From Carboxydocella thermautotrophica (GTDB lineage: Bacteria; Bacillota; GCA-003054495; Carboxydocellales; Carboxydocellaceae): a DNA stretch of 64,000 nucleotides. The stretch's first letter is position 1, and each line of letters starts with the position of its first letter. The position numbers and the translations under genes are program-made. The DNA is taken from assembly GCA_003054495.1 (NCBI GenBank), contig CP028514.1, positions 1,279,501-1,343,500 on the forward strand, written 5' to 3'. Below the pieces are notes generated by a model, which had not been told where the DNA came from, searched no databases, and was given only the letters and a program-made list of their open reading frames with translations. Of the stretch, positions 54,471-62,483 are shown one piece after another.

Positions 54471-55976
54471 ATGTTCGTTAAAGTTAAAAGTGTCGGTATA
54501 TATGGTTTGGATATTTATCCGTTATTGGTGGAGGTGGATGTTCAACGGGGATTGCCAAGTTTTGAAATTGTAGGTCTGCCAGATAAAGCAGTAAAAGAAG
54601 CCAGGGAGAGAGTGCGAAGTGCCATTAAAAATTGTGGTTGGCAGTTCCCATTGGCAAGAATTACAGTTAACCTATCACCAGCCAGTATAAAAAAAGCTGG
54701 GCCCTTTTATGATTTACCCATAGCAATAGGAATTTTACTGGCTTCACAACAGCTTTGCTTGCCAGAAAAAGTTCTAGAGCAGACCTATTTTATGGGGGAA
54801 TTGTCCCTGAATGGAGAAATAAGACAGGTGAAAGGAATTTATGCTGCCGCTCTCATGTTGTCTGAACTGGAAAATAATTGCTATTTATGCTCAGCTGTGA
54901 AGAGTGCTGTTGAAGCCAGTGCTGCGGGAATTATTTTTTATGGTTTAACCACTCTAAAAGATCTAATAGACCTAAGCGAAAATAAATTGAGGCCAAAGAA
55001 AATTTTGCCGTCATTTTCAACATCTCTAAATAATCCGGACAACGGTTTATTTGAAGAGATCTATGGTCAGGAGCAGGCAAAATATGCTGTTCAAATTGCT
55101 GCTGCGGGAGGCCATCATTTACTTCTACAGGGACCACCAGGAGTTGGTAAAACTATGCTAGCCAGATTATTAGCGCAATTGTTACCACCACTGACTACTC
55201 ATGAACAAAAGGAAGTTAATCGTATTTATAGTCTTGCCGGTATTGAAAGAACTTTCTTAGATAATTGCCGTCCTTTTCGAGCTCCTCATCATACCGCCAG
55301 TAAAGCAATAATTATTGGTAGTCCCAGAAGGCAGATGCCTGGAGAAATTACTTTAGCTCATCGAGGAGTATTATTTTTGGATGAAATTGCTGAATTCTCT
55401 AGAGATGTGCTGGAATCTTTACGGCAACCGCTAGAAGAAGGAAAAATTAGCCTTGGTCTGGTTCAGCAGAAACTGGAATTTCCGTCGGTTTTTCAGCTAG
55501 TAGCGGCAATGAACCAATGTCCATGTGGAAAAGATAAGACCGAGTGTAAGTGTTCGCCAGCTCAGGTCGAAAGATATCGATATAAATTATCAGGTCCCAT
55601 TCTAGATAGAATTGATCTAAAGGTTGAGCTTTTTCGTCCAACCTATAAAGAAATAAAATCAACATCAGTTTTTAATAAAGGTAAAGTAAAACAGCAAATT
55701 GTCCATGCGAAGGAAATACAAATGAAAAGATATGGTGTTAGACATCTTAATAATGCTAATGTTTCTCTAAGCATTTTTCGTGAAAAAGCGGAGATTTCTG
55801 AATCAGCTCTGGAGTTGCTGGATTACGCTTATGAAAAATTTAAGATGACAATGCGCAGTTATTGGCGTGTTTTTCGAGTAGCCCGGACTATTGCAGATTT
55901 GGCAGATAGCTTACTAATCAAGGAAGAGCATATGGCAATAGCATTACAGTATAGAATTTTAAACGAAAATAACTGA
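54471..55976 (+). CDS. comM: YifB/ComM-family AAA+ ATPase (Mg-chelatase-like)
   Basis: ComM is a hexameric branch-migration helicase used in natural transformation; other roles are possible in Firmicutes. The 501-residue protein has an N-terminal Lon-like domain (FEIVGLPDKAVKEARERVRS, about residues 32-51; ITVNLSPASIKKAG). An AAA+ module follows, with Walker A GPPGVGKTMLA (about 222-232) and Walker B VLFLDEIAEF, and a C-terminal region with the zinc-like cysteines CPCGKDKTECKC. ATG 54471 follows GGGAGGGGAAG. Confidence 0.94.
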   Translation: MFVKVKSVGIYGLDIYPLLVEVDVQRGLPSFEIVGLPDKAVKEARERVRSAIKNCGWQFPLARITVNLSPASIKKAGPFYDLPIAIGILLASQQLCLPEKVLEQTYFMGELSLNGEIRQVKGIYAAALMLSELENNCYLCSAVKSAVEASAAGIIFYGLTTLKDLIDLSENKLRPKKILPSFSTSLNNPDNGLFEEIYGQEQAKYAVQIAAAGGHHLLLQGPPGVGKTMLARLLAQLLPPLTTHEQKEVNRIYSLAGIERTFLDNCRPFRAPHHTASKAIIIGSPRRQMPGEITLAHRGVLFLDEIAEFSRDVLESLRQPLEEGKISLGLVQQKLEFPSVFQLVAAMNQCPCGKDKTECKCSPAQVERYRYKLSGPILDRIDLKVELFRPTYKEIKSTSVFNKGKVKQQIVHAKEIQMKRYGVRHLNNANVSLSIFREKAEISESALELLDYAYEKFKMTMRSYWRVFRVARTIADLADSLLIKEEHMAIALQYRILNENN

Positions 55977-56030
55977 AGATTATGGCATTTACCTTTATCA
56001 CCTGCATATAATATCAGGGGGTGAAGGTAA

Positions 56031-56192
56031 ATGCGAACTGGTTTTAAAGTCAAGAGAAAATCCTATGGGATGGATGTGGTTTTTCGGGTTATTCATATTT
56101 GCCAATATGAGCGCATTGCTATTCTTGAGGCTGAAGATAGTGACAAAAAGTTTTTCGCTGATGCCCCGTTAGAAGATTTAGTAATCATATAG
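56031..56192 (+). CDS. 53-residue ORF resembling only the N-terminus of sporulation protease YabG
   Basis: The protein starts at ATG 56031 after a GGGGGTGAAGG ribosome site. The segments RKSYGMDVVFRVIHI and ILEAEDS, then FFADAPLEDLVII, match the start of YabG, a spore-coat protease of about 290 residues, including the RKSY, AIL and ADAPLEDL signatures. No YabG catalytic part follows: a stop and a terminator come next. It is either a stand-alone small domain (an SH3-like barrel would fit the length) or a residue of a broken yabG. The intact ribosome site and terminator favour a real small gene. Confidence 0.6.
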   Translation: MRTGFKVKRKSYGMDVVFRVIHICQYERIAILEAEDSDKKFFADAPLEDLVII

Positions 56193-56199
56193 CTAACTG

Positions 56200-56231
56200 A
56201 ACCTGTCGTTGACAGGTTTTAATTTTTTTAA
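56200..56231 (+). terminator. Terminator after the YabG-like ORF
   Basis: AACCTGTC (56200-56207) and GACAGGTT (56211-56218) enclose GTT and run into TTTAATTTTTTT. Confidence 0.85.
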
Positions 56232-56248
56232 AGGAATTGTAAATCATA

Positions 56249-56255
56249 TGTCGAA
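56249..56255 (+). promoter_or_regulatory. Spo0A-box-like site upstream of kinase gene
   Basis: TGTCGAA in CATATGTCGAATAAAA, 35 bases before the kinase start. The flank is identical to that of the site at 53488. Confidence 0.4.
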
Positions 56256-56289
56256 TAAAAATTTGTATAAAGCTGAGAGGAGGGAAAGG

Positions 56290-57571
56290 ATGCAGGAGTT
56301 ACGTAAAATGCGGATCTGGTTTGTGTCAGTAACAGCTATATTTGTCGGAGCTTTTGAATATATCCGTCATTACCCTTTACATGAAACATTGGAAGAAATA
56401 TTTCCCGGGTGGCAGGAAAACTTTTTTTTCTGTACTATTCTTAATGATTGGAGTAATGTTATTATCCAACCATATTTTCGTAAAATTAAAAAAGGTAAGT
56501 GAAAGTTTGAGCAAAATCGTTCAGACTTCACCTGATGCCATTATTTTTATTGACGGTAACCAGAAAATAGATATGTTAAATCCAGCTGCGTTAAAAATGC
56601 TTGGGATTGATGATAATAAGCAGGTGCAGCTAAAAATTCATTGTTCGAATATTTTAAACTGTCAAAATGAGAAAAAAGAGAAGTTGTGTAACTCAGAGGA
56701 ATGTCCTTTTAACTGTACGAAGAACAGTGAAAATCGCATATGTAGAAAAGAGATATATATTAGCGACTCAAATGGAATAAATATTCCAGTGGAAGTAAGC
56801 TGTGCTAAACTGAAAGAAGATAAAGTATTTAATGGTTGTGTTTTTATTATTAGAGACATGAGAGATCGAAAACGCAAAGAGGCCTTAGAAAAACAGCGAA
56901 TTAGTGAAAAAGCCATTGCTGAAGAGCGCTATCGTCTTGCCCGAGAAATTCATGATGGTTTGGCGCAAGGATTAGGATATTTGAATTTGAAAATGAGAAC
57001 ATTAATTGAGACTTGTAGAAAACAAGGATATAATTCTATACTGAGTGAGATGGAAGAATTGATTGCTATAATCAGTGATCTATATCAGGAAACCAGGCTT
57101 GCAATCAGAAATTTACATAGCACAAAACTAATAACTAACGGACTTAATTCATATATTGAAAGTTATCTTTCCAATTTTGCCAGACAGCAAAATATTATGG
57201 TAGACTATAAGTGGGTTTCCTCAGGAATAATTAATAATGCTGAAACGGAAATGCATATATTAAGAATTGTTCAAGAAGCATTAAACAATATCCGTAAGCA
57301 TTCCGGTGCAACGGAAGTAAAGATACTATTAGAAGAAAATGATGGCCACTGGCTCTTAGAAATATATGATAATGGTTGTGGTTTTGAGATAGAAAAAGTG
57401 GATCGAGATAAGCATTTTGGACTAAATAATATGATAGACAGAGCTAAGATCATTAAGGCTGATTTTCAAATTTATTCAGGAGAGCAGGGAACCACTATAA
57501 AGTTGATCATACCTAAACTAAGCCAGGAGGGCGACTTTGATGGAAAAAATTTTGAAAATACTGCTGGTTGA
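56290..57571 (+). pseudogene. NarX/LiaS-type sensor kinase with a frameshift in the membrane region
   Basis: Translation from ATG 56290 (GGAGGG upstream) gives a first membrane helix (MRIWFVSVTAIFVGAFEYI), then leaves frame at a run of eight T (56422-56429) and stops at 56502. The downstream frame, ending at 57571, supplies the second helix (SVLFLMIGVMLLSNHIF), a PAS domain with six clustered cysteines, HisKA_3 (ERYRLAREIHDGLAQGLGYL) and HATPase (IVQEALNNIRKHSG). Seven T would join the frames as QENFFSVLFLM. It may be a real inactivation, a sequencing error, or slippage at the T-run. Its cognate regulator overlaps by 32 bases and is intact, which favours a working kinase. Confidence 0.8.
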
Positions 57572-58211
57572 TGATCACAACCTTTTCCGCAGAGGAATCA
57601 AAAGTATTATTGAATCCCATCCCGCTTTAAAGGTAATTGGAGAGGCAAGTAATGGTAAGGATGCAATTAAAAAAGCCCATGAACTAAAACCGGATCTGAT
57701 ATTGATGGATATTAATATGCCAGAAATGAATGGTCTTGAAGCCACAAAAGTTCTTATTGCTCAAAATGTTGCTGCAAAAATAATAATCCTTACTGTCGAG
57801 GAAGAAGATGAAATTCTCTTTGATGCGATAAAACATGGTGCTAGTGGATATTTGCTAAAAAATCTTGAACCTGAACAGTTAATAAATTATTTATTAGAGA
57901 CAAGCAACGGAATTGTGCCTATATCTCCACACCTGGCAACCAAGATTATACATGAATTTGCGCGCTTATCCCAGTACAGACAGGAGCATAAAGGGGATAA
58001 TGAATCTACCGAGCCCAAGAAAGAGTTATCTTTAAGGGAAAAAGAGGTTTTAAGAATGGTGGCACAAGGTTATACAAATAAAGAAATAGGTGCTGCTCTA
58101 TGTATCTCAGAGAATACAGTCCGCAATCATTTGAGAAATATCCTGGAAAAGTTACACCTGGAAAATAGAGTACAAGCTGCAGCCTTTGCTACCAGGGAAG
58201 GGTTAATTTAA
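57540..58211 (+). CDS. NarL/FixJ-family response regulator
   Basis: The 223-residue regulator has a receiver domain with LLVDDHNLFRRGIKSII, phospho-acceptor Asp in LILMDINMPEMNGLEA (about residue 57), and a LuxR-type HTH (about 160-220; SLREKEVLRMVAQGYTNKEI, ISENTVRNHLRNILEKLH). ATG 57540 follows AGGAGGG and lies within the kinase gene. The following intergenic region, with four related 9-base sites, leads into the cytochrome operon, which is a plausible target. Confidence 0.94.
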   Translation: MEKILKILLVDDHNLFRRGIKSIIESHPALKVIGEASNGKDAIKKAHELKPDLILMDINMPEMNGLEATKVLIAQNVAAKIIILTVEEEDEILFDAIKHGASGYLLKNLEPEQLINYLLETSNGIVPISPHLATKIIHEFARLSQYRQEHKGDNESTEPKKELSLREKEVLRMVAQGYTNKEIGAALCISENTVRNHLRNILEKLHLENRVQAAAFATREGLI

Positions 58212-58217
58212 TTTAGT

Positions 58218-58256
58218 CCAACCAGACCAGCGAGAAGCTGGTCTTTTGGTTTTTTT
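58218..58256 (+). terminator. Terminator after response regulator
   Basis: AGACCAGC (58224-58231) and GCTGGTCT (58237-58244) form the core stem with a 5-base loop; flanking CCAACC and GGTT can extend it. T-runs follow. Confidence 0.8.
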
Positions 58257-58332
58257 GGACGAATGTCAATTTTCTGAATAGTATTATTTTGGTCGTAAAT
58301 TAGTCTATTTCGGCCATGTAGTTTTTCGACCA
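58256..58332 (+). promoter_or_regulatory. Four copies of a TGGTCGAAA-like site upstream of the cytochrome operon
   Basis: Forward: TGGACGAAT at 58256 and TGGTCGTAA at 58290. Reverse: TTTCGGCCA at 58308-58316 and TTTCGACCA at 58324-58332. The two forward and two reverse copies form an inverted arrangement typical of a dimeric regulator. A weak promoter (TTGTTA at 58336, TAAAAA at 58359) follows. Confidence 0.5.
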
Positions 58333-58404
58333 CTATTGTTAAAATTTTTTTAGAGACATAAAAATTCAGAATATTACGTACCATCAAAGGGAAGGAGTGG
58401 GTGA

Positions 58405-58602
58405 ATGGAGACATTATTGTTGATATTAATGTTAGCCATATCTATCCTGATTAGCTGGATTTTAGTTGGACGTAAGGAACCTGAAGCCGGATCAATGAAG
58501 AAATATTTATTTCTGGCTATTGGCTATGGTGTTGCTAATGGTGCTATCTTTGCTGGAGCAATAGCTCTTATTAATTTATTGCAATACCATACACTGAAAT
58601 GA
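58405..58602 (+). CDS. Small two-helix membrane protein of the bc-complex operon
   Basis: The 65-residue protein has helices at about residues 3-21 and 32-58, separated by a charged loop (GRKEPEAGSMKK). I do not recognise the family. It begins the operon, has GGGAAGGAG as ribosome site and ends 11 bases before the Rieske gene. A role as an assembly or small structural subunit of the quinol oxidase complex is inferred from position only. Confidence 0.75.
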   Translation: METLLLILMLAISILISWILVGRKEPEAGSMKKYLFLAIGYGVANGAIFAGAIALINLLQYHTLK

Positions 58603-58613
58603 GGAGGATTGTA

Positions 58614-59144
58614 ATGGAAGAACAAAAGGAAATTTTTCATGCTGAAGCAAGTGACGAAATGGACGAAATCAGTCGCCGTAAGTTTTTAACAACCATGCTC
58701 GGTTTAACAGGGTCAGCAATTGCTTTGAGTCTGGCCACCCCATTAGCCGGATATGCATTAGCTCCGGCGATGAAGAAAGAGAAAGTGGAATTTATCGAGA
58801 TAGGGAGTATCGCAAATTTCAAGACAGGGGAACCAATTAAAGTGGATTTCGAATTCACAAAGAAGGATGGCTGGGTAGAAACCAAACAAAAACGCTCGGT
58901 GTGGGTAGTAAAAAAAGATGAAAATAATATAACTGTATTTTCGCCTAACTGTACCCACCTGGGATGCGGATACAACTGGGACGCAGCCAGCAAACAATTC
59001 AAGTGTCCTTGCCATGGGGCAGTATTCAGTATGGATGGTGAAATAGTTGCGGGACCTCCCCCACGCCCATTAGATCGCTATGAAACTAAAATTGCTGATG
59101 GTAAATTGCTAATTGGGAAGCTAATCCAGGCTGAGGAGGCTTAA
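58614..59144 (+). CDS. qcrA: Rieske 2Fe-2S protein
   Basis: The 176-residue subunit of the menaquinol:cytochrome c complex has a twin-arginine signal anchor (ISRRKFLTTMLGLTG, about residues 18-32) and the Rieske ligands CTHLGCGY (about 107-114) and CPCHGAVFS (about 127-135). The GPPPRPLDRYE segment near the end is typical. ATG 58614 follows GAGGAGG. It should be exported folded by TatA/TatC. Confidence 0.96.
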   Translation: MEEQKEIFHAEASDEMDEISRRKFLTTMLGLTGSAIALSLATPLAGYALAPAMKKEKVEFIEIGSIANFKTGEPIKVDFEFTKKDGWVETKQKRSVWVVKKDENNITVFSPNCTHLGCGYNWDAASKQFKCPCHGAVFSMDGEIVAGPPPRPLDRYETKIADGKLLIGKLIQAEEA

Positions 59145-59149
59145 AACAG

Positions 59150-59803
59150 GTGATGACAGAAAGAATATATAACTGGATAGACGAAAGGCTACAAATCAAA
59201 GATCAAATCAAGGAAATACTGGACCATCCTGTTCCTCCACACGTGAACTTTTTATACTGTTTTGGAGGAATAACCTTTGTTTTAATTATGTTGCAGGTGA
59301 TCACCGGTATTTTCCTGACTATGTATTATGTACCATCTCCTGACCACGCCTATGCTAGTGTTGAGTATATAAGTAAGGAAGTGGCTTTCGGCCGGCTAAT
59401 TCGAGGAATGCATCGTATTGGTAGTTCTGGAGTTGTCATAATGGTAGTTGTACATCTCTTGCGAGTTTATTTCCACGGGGCTTACAAAAAGCCGCGGGAA
59501 CTGAACTGGATGGTGGGTGTTGGGTTACTGCTCATCGTCCTAACTTTTGGGTTTACAGGTTACCTGTTGCCCTGGGACCAGAAAGCTTACTGGGCTACTG
59601 TGGTTGGAACTAAAATGGCTGGTTCAGTTCCAGTTATTGGCGAATTTGTTCTGAAGGCGCTGAGAGGCGGCAATGACCTGGGAGCGGTAACTCTGACACG
59701 CTTTTATTCACTGCATATCTGGTTCTTGCCCGGGGTTCTCTTTGCATTACTGGGGGCTCATTTCTTTATGATTAGAAAACAAGGGATTTCCGGTCCCCTA
59801 TAA
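59150..59803 (+). CDS. qcrB: Cytochrome b6-type subunit
   Basis: The 217-residue, four-helix cytochrome b matches b6, not full-length mitochondrial-type b. Haem-binding histidines are in RGMHRIGSS, VVVHLLRVYFHG and YSLHIWFLPG with GAHFF. VNFLYCFGGITF carries the cysteine (about residue 37) that binds the extra haem c(i) in b6f and Firmicute complexes. The quinone-site segment GYLLPWDQKAYW is present. The start may be GTG 59150 or ATG 59153. Confidence 0.95.
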   Translation: MMTERIYNWIDERLQIKDQIKEILDHPVPPHVNFLYCFGGITFVLIMLQVITGIFLTMYYVPSPDHAYASVEYISKEVAFGRLIRGMHRIGSSGVVIMVVVHLLRVYFHGAYKKPRELNWMVGVGLLLIVLTFGFTGYLLPWDQKAYWATVVGTKMAGSVPVIGEFVLKALRGGNDLGAVTLTRFYSLHIWFLPGVLFALLGAHFFMIRKQGISGPL

Positions 59804-59828
59804 GATTCCAGTTTAAGGAGGCAGAAGA

Positions 59829-61334
59829 ATGGCTGATCTAAAACAACACGGGAAAGGGGAGCCCTTTTTTCCTGGCCATATCCTCAAAGAAGCCGTGGTT
59901 ATGTTATTAACGATAATTATTGTAATGTTTCTGGCTGTAACCATTGATTTGCCCAATGAATCTGTAGCTGACCCCACAGATACGTCTTACATCCCTCGTC
60001 CAGAGTGGTATTTCCTTTTTCTCTTTCAATTTTTGAAGTATTTCCCGGGTAGTATGGAAGTTGTTGCTGCCGTTCTTTTCCCGGCTGCTTTCATTGGTTT
60101 GTTATTATTCCTGCCTTTCCTGGACAAGAATCCGGCCCGTCATCCTAAAAAACGGCCACTGGCTACTTCATCGGCAATAGTAACAATGGTAGGAATTATA
60201 GTTCTGACTATACTGGGGATGGATGATGGAAGTAAAAATACCCAGCATACCATAACCTTCTTTGAAAAATGGAAATATGGTGTTATTATCGCCATTATCT
60301 TTATTAACTACATTGTTACCTGGATGCTGGTAAGCAAAAATTCACCAGTCAAAGATTCGGCAGCTAAAGCTATTACCGCTTCTGTACTGGCAGTATTAAG
60401 TATTATAGCAATCTCAACCGTAGTAGTTTTTTCGGCCTTGGAGCCGAACCAGGTTAAGGCTGCTGCCGGAGAAGGCAACCCCGGTAAAGATGTGTTGCTG
60501 GCAAAGTGTACATCCTGTCATAAATTTGAGGGACAGGGTGCTGATTTTGCCCCTGATTTAAGTAAAGGTCCCAAGAAATATAAAGGCAGTGAAGAAATAG
60601 CTAAGTTCCTTAAAGATCCTGCTTCGGTAGGCTCGGGTATGCCTAAACAACAATTGACTGACGATGAAATTAAGCAATTAGCTGATTTTCTGGCCAGTTT
60701 ACAGGGAGCTGATGCAGGTAGCAGTTCTGGAGCGGCAGTTGAAACGTCCGGCTCCCCTAATAATGGTGGTGGAGGCAATGCTGACAAAGGTAAATCAGCT
60801 GTTGAAACCAACTGTATTGGTTGTCATGCTGTCAATGGCAAAGGTGGCACAGCAGGTCCGGATTTGGCCAAGGTAGTAGCTAATTATGACGAAAACAAGC
60901 TCAAGGAATTCCTGAATAATCCATCAGCTGTTAAACCTGGTACGCCAATGCCCAAGTTGCCGCTTGCTGAAGAAGATCTCAACAATATCGTTACCTATTT
61001 AATGAGTCTGAAAGGAACAAATAAAACTGATACTGCGCAGCCATCAAACAATATCCCAAGTGGCAATGCGCAACCATTGAGTCAGGAAAAAACTTTTGAG
61101 TTTGCCATAAAGACCATCGAAGCTAATAGCTGTAAGTCTTGCCACAAAATCAAAGGGGATGGAGGAAGTTTTGCACCCGATTTATCCAAAGTCGGCAGCT
61201 ATCGTGACAAGGATTATATTGTTAAATTCCTCACAAATCCCAAGGCTGTTAATCCCAATACACAGATGCCCACAGTACCCCTCTCTAAAGAAGAGATCAA
61301 TGCAGTGGCTTCTTATCTTGCCAGTTTGAAGTAG
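59829..61334 (+). CDS. Subunit IV fused to three cytochrome c domains
   Basis: The 501-residue protein has a subunit IV part with PRPEWYFLFLFQFLKYFPG (about residues 56-74), about five membrane helices in all up to residue 215, then three similar c-type domains. CXXCH haem sites are at about residues 227, 329 and 435 (CTSCH, CIGCH, CKSCH), spaced about 100 residues. Each domain ends with a methionine ligand region (SGMPKQQL, TPMPKLPL, TQMPTVPL) and a final helix of the LASLQG/LMSLKG type. Linkers are rich in Gly, Ser and Asn. Firmicute bc complexes often fuse one or two c domains; three is unusual. Confidence 0.94.
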   Translation: MADLKQHGKGEPFFPGHILKEAVVMLLTIIIVMFLAVTIDLPNESVADPTDTSYIPRPEWYFLFLFQFLKYFPGSMEVVAAVLFPAAFIGLLLFLPFLDKNPARHPKKRPLATSSAIVTMVGIIVLTILGMDDGSKNTQHTITFFEKWKYGVIIAIIFINYIVTWMLVSKNSPVKDSAAKAITASVLAVLSIIAISTVVVFSALEPNQVKAAAGEGNPGKDVLLAKCTSCHKFEGQGADFAPDLSKGPKKYKGSEEIAKFLKDPASVGSGMPKQQLTDDEIKQLADFLASLQGADAGSSSGAAVETSGSPNNGGGGNADKGKSAVETNCIGCHAVNGKGGTAGPDLAKVVANYDENKLKEFLNNPSAVKPGTPMPKLPLAEEDLNNIVTYLMSLKGTNKTDTAQPSNNIPSGNAQPLSQEKTFEFAIKTIEANSCKSCHKIKGDGGSFAPDLSKVGSYRDKDYIVKFLTNPKAVNPNTQMPTVPLSKEEINAVASYLASLK

Positions 61335-61343
61335 GTGGAGCAG

Positions 61344-62408
61344 ATGCTGTGGAAGGAAATAAAAGCCTGGAGCCATGAGCATTGGAAACATTTTATTCTG
61401 ATTCTGGTGATTACGCTGGTATTATCCTTCGCTACCACCTATGAATTGCAAAAATTGGTAGCGCCAAAACTCTGCAGCAGCTGCCACGAGGGGTTATCAG
61501 TGGCTCAAGCAATGCAGAAGGGTAATCATGCCCGCTTCAAGTGTGAACAGTGCCACCGCGAGACAGGCATTGGTATCAGTTTGATTCCCAAAACAAACAT
61601 CATACCGGATAGTGTGCAGGGTAAAATTCCAGTTGATAAAGAAATTTGCCTTGAGTGTCACGCAATTGAAAACCGTCAGGTTACACCACGAATACCTATT
61701 AAGGTGCCACATAAGGAGCACCTGGCTAAAGGTATTCAGTGTGTGCAATGTCATATTGGAGTTGTTCATGGACAAAGACCATCTCGCGGTGCAGGAGTTG
61801 TCACTTTTAAAGGCCCTGCAATGCCAACTTGTATCAAGTGTCACCTCGAAAGAGGAGTACCTACTAACTGCTCATGGTGTCATCTACAGGATTTAAAACC
61901 CCAGTCCCATCAAGATAGAAATAAATGGGTCTGGAAAGGGGAGCATGGCTTGATGGCTCAGAAAGACGTGGGGGTCTGCGAGATGTGCCATGCTTATACC
62001 AAAGACAGAGCTGTAAATATGGGCAATAATAACAAACCTGCTGAGTTCGCTCGTAGCAATGCTTTCTGTTCAGGATGTCACATAAATAAACCACCCAGCC
62101 ATACCGAAATTTGGCCAATTGTGCATAAGCAACAGGCAATACCTAACCGGGCAGCCTGTCTGGTTTGTCATAATGAAAATAAACCTGATCCGTCGGAACG
62201 AATTACCCAGAGAATTTATTGTTTCAAGTGCCACAAACCAAGGGATGGGATACAGGGGAATATTACCAATCACCCAACCAACTGGCGAAAACTTCATCCA
62301 AATGTAGTTAAGTCAATTGGGATCGTGGAAGGTAAATGTTTTAATTGTCATGCAAGTAACCATTGTGCTAAATGTCATAGGGCCTATAACATTCATCAAA
62401 TTAACTGA
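61344..62408 (+). CDS. Membrane-anchored dodecahaem c-type cytochrome
   Basis: The 354-residue protein has one N-terminal helix (about residues 14-33) and then twelve CXXCH motifs: CSSCH, CEQCH, CLECH, CVQCH, CIKCH, CSWCH, CEMCH, CSGCH, CLVCH, CFKCH, CFNCH, CAKCH. The early part resembles NapC/NirT anchors. It probably takes electrons from the fused cytochrome or menaquinol and passes them on outside the membrane. ATG 61344 follows AGGTGGAG; GTG 61335 is inside that ribosome site. Confidence 0.93.
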   Translation: MLWKEIKAWSHEHWKHFILILVITLVLSFATTYELQKLVAPKLCSSCHEGLSVAQAMQKGNHARFKCEQCHRETGIGISLIPKTNIIPDSVQGKIPVDKEICLECHAIENRQVTPRIPIKVPHKEHLAKGIQCVQCHIGVVHGQRPSRGAGVVTFKGPAMPTCIKCHLERGVPTNCSWCHLQDLKPQSHQDRNKWVWKGEHGLMAQKDVGVCEMCHAYTKDRAVNMGNNNKPAEFARSNAFCSGCHINKPPSHTEIWPIVHKQQAIPNRAACLVCHNENKPDPSERITQRIYCFKCHKPRDGIQGNITNHPTNWRKLHPNVVKSIGIVEGKCFNCHASNHCAKCHRAYNIHQIN

Positions 62409-62425
62409 AAGATCGGCAGGTAGAC

Positions 62426-62453
62426 GGGAGGGGAATAAATCCCTTCCCCCTCC
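62426..62453 (+). other. Hairpin between the two multihaem genes
   Basis: GGGAGGGGAA (62426-62435) pairs with TTCCCCCTCC (62444-62453) with one bulged C. There is no T-run; it may set the ratio of the two mRNAs by partial stop or processing. Confidence 0.5.
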
Positions 62454-62483
62454 TCCCTTCCGAAAGGAAAGGACTAGAGGTTA

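Noticed and set aside
56500-56502. TGA in the kinase gene as a selenocysteine codon, since selA/selB are present
   Set aside because: The signalling domains continue in a different frame, so reading the TGA as Sec would not restore the protein; a T-run indel explains it.
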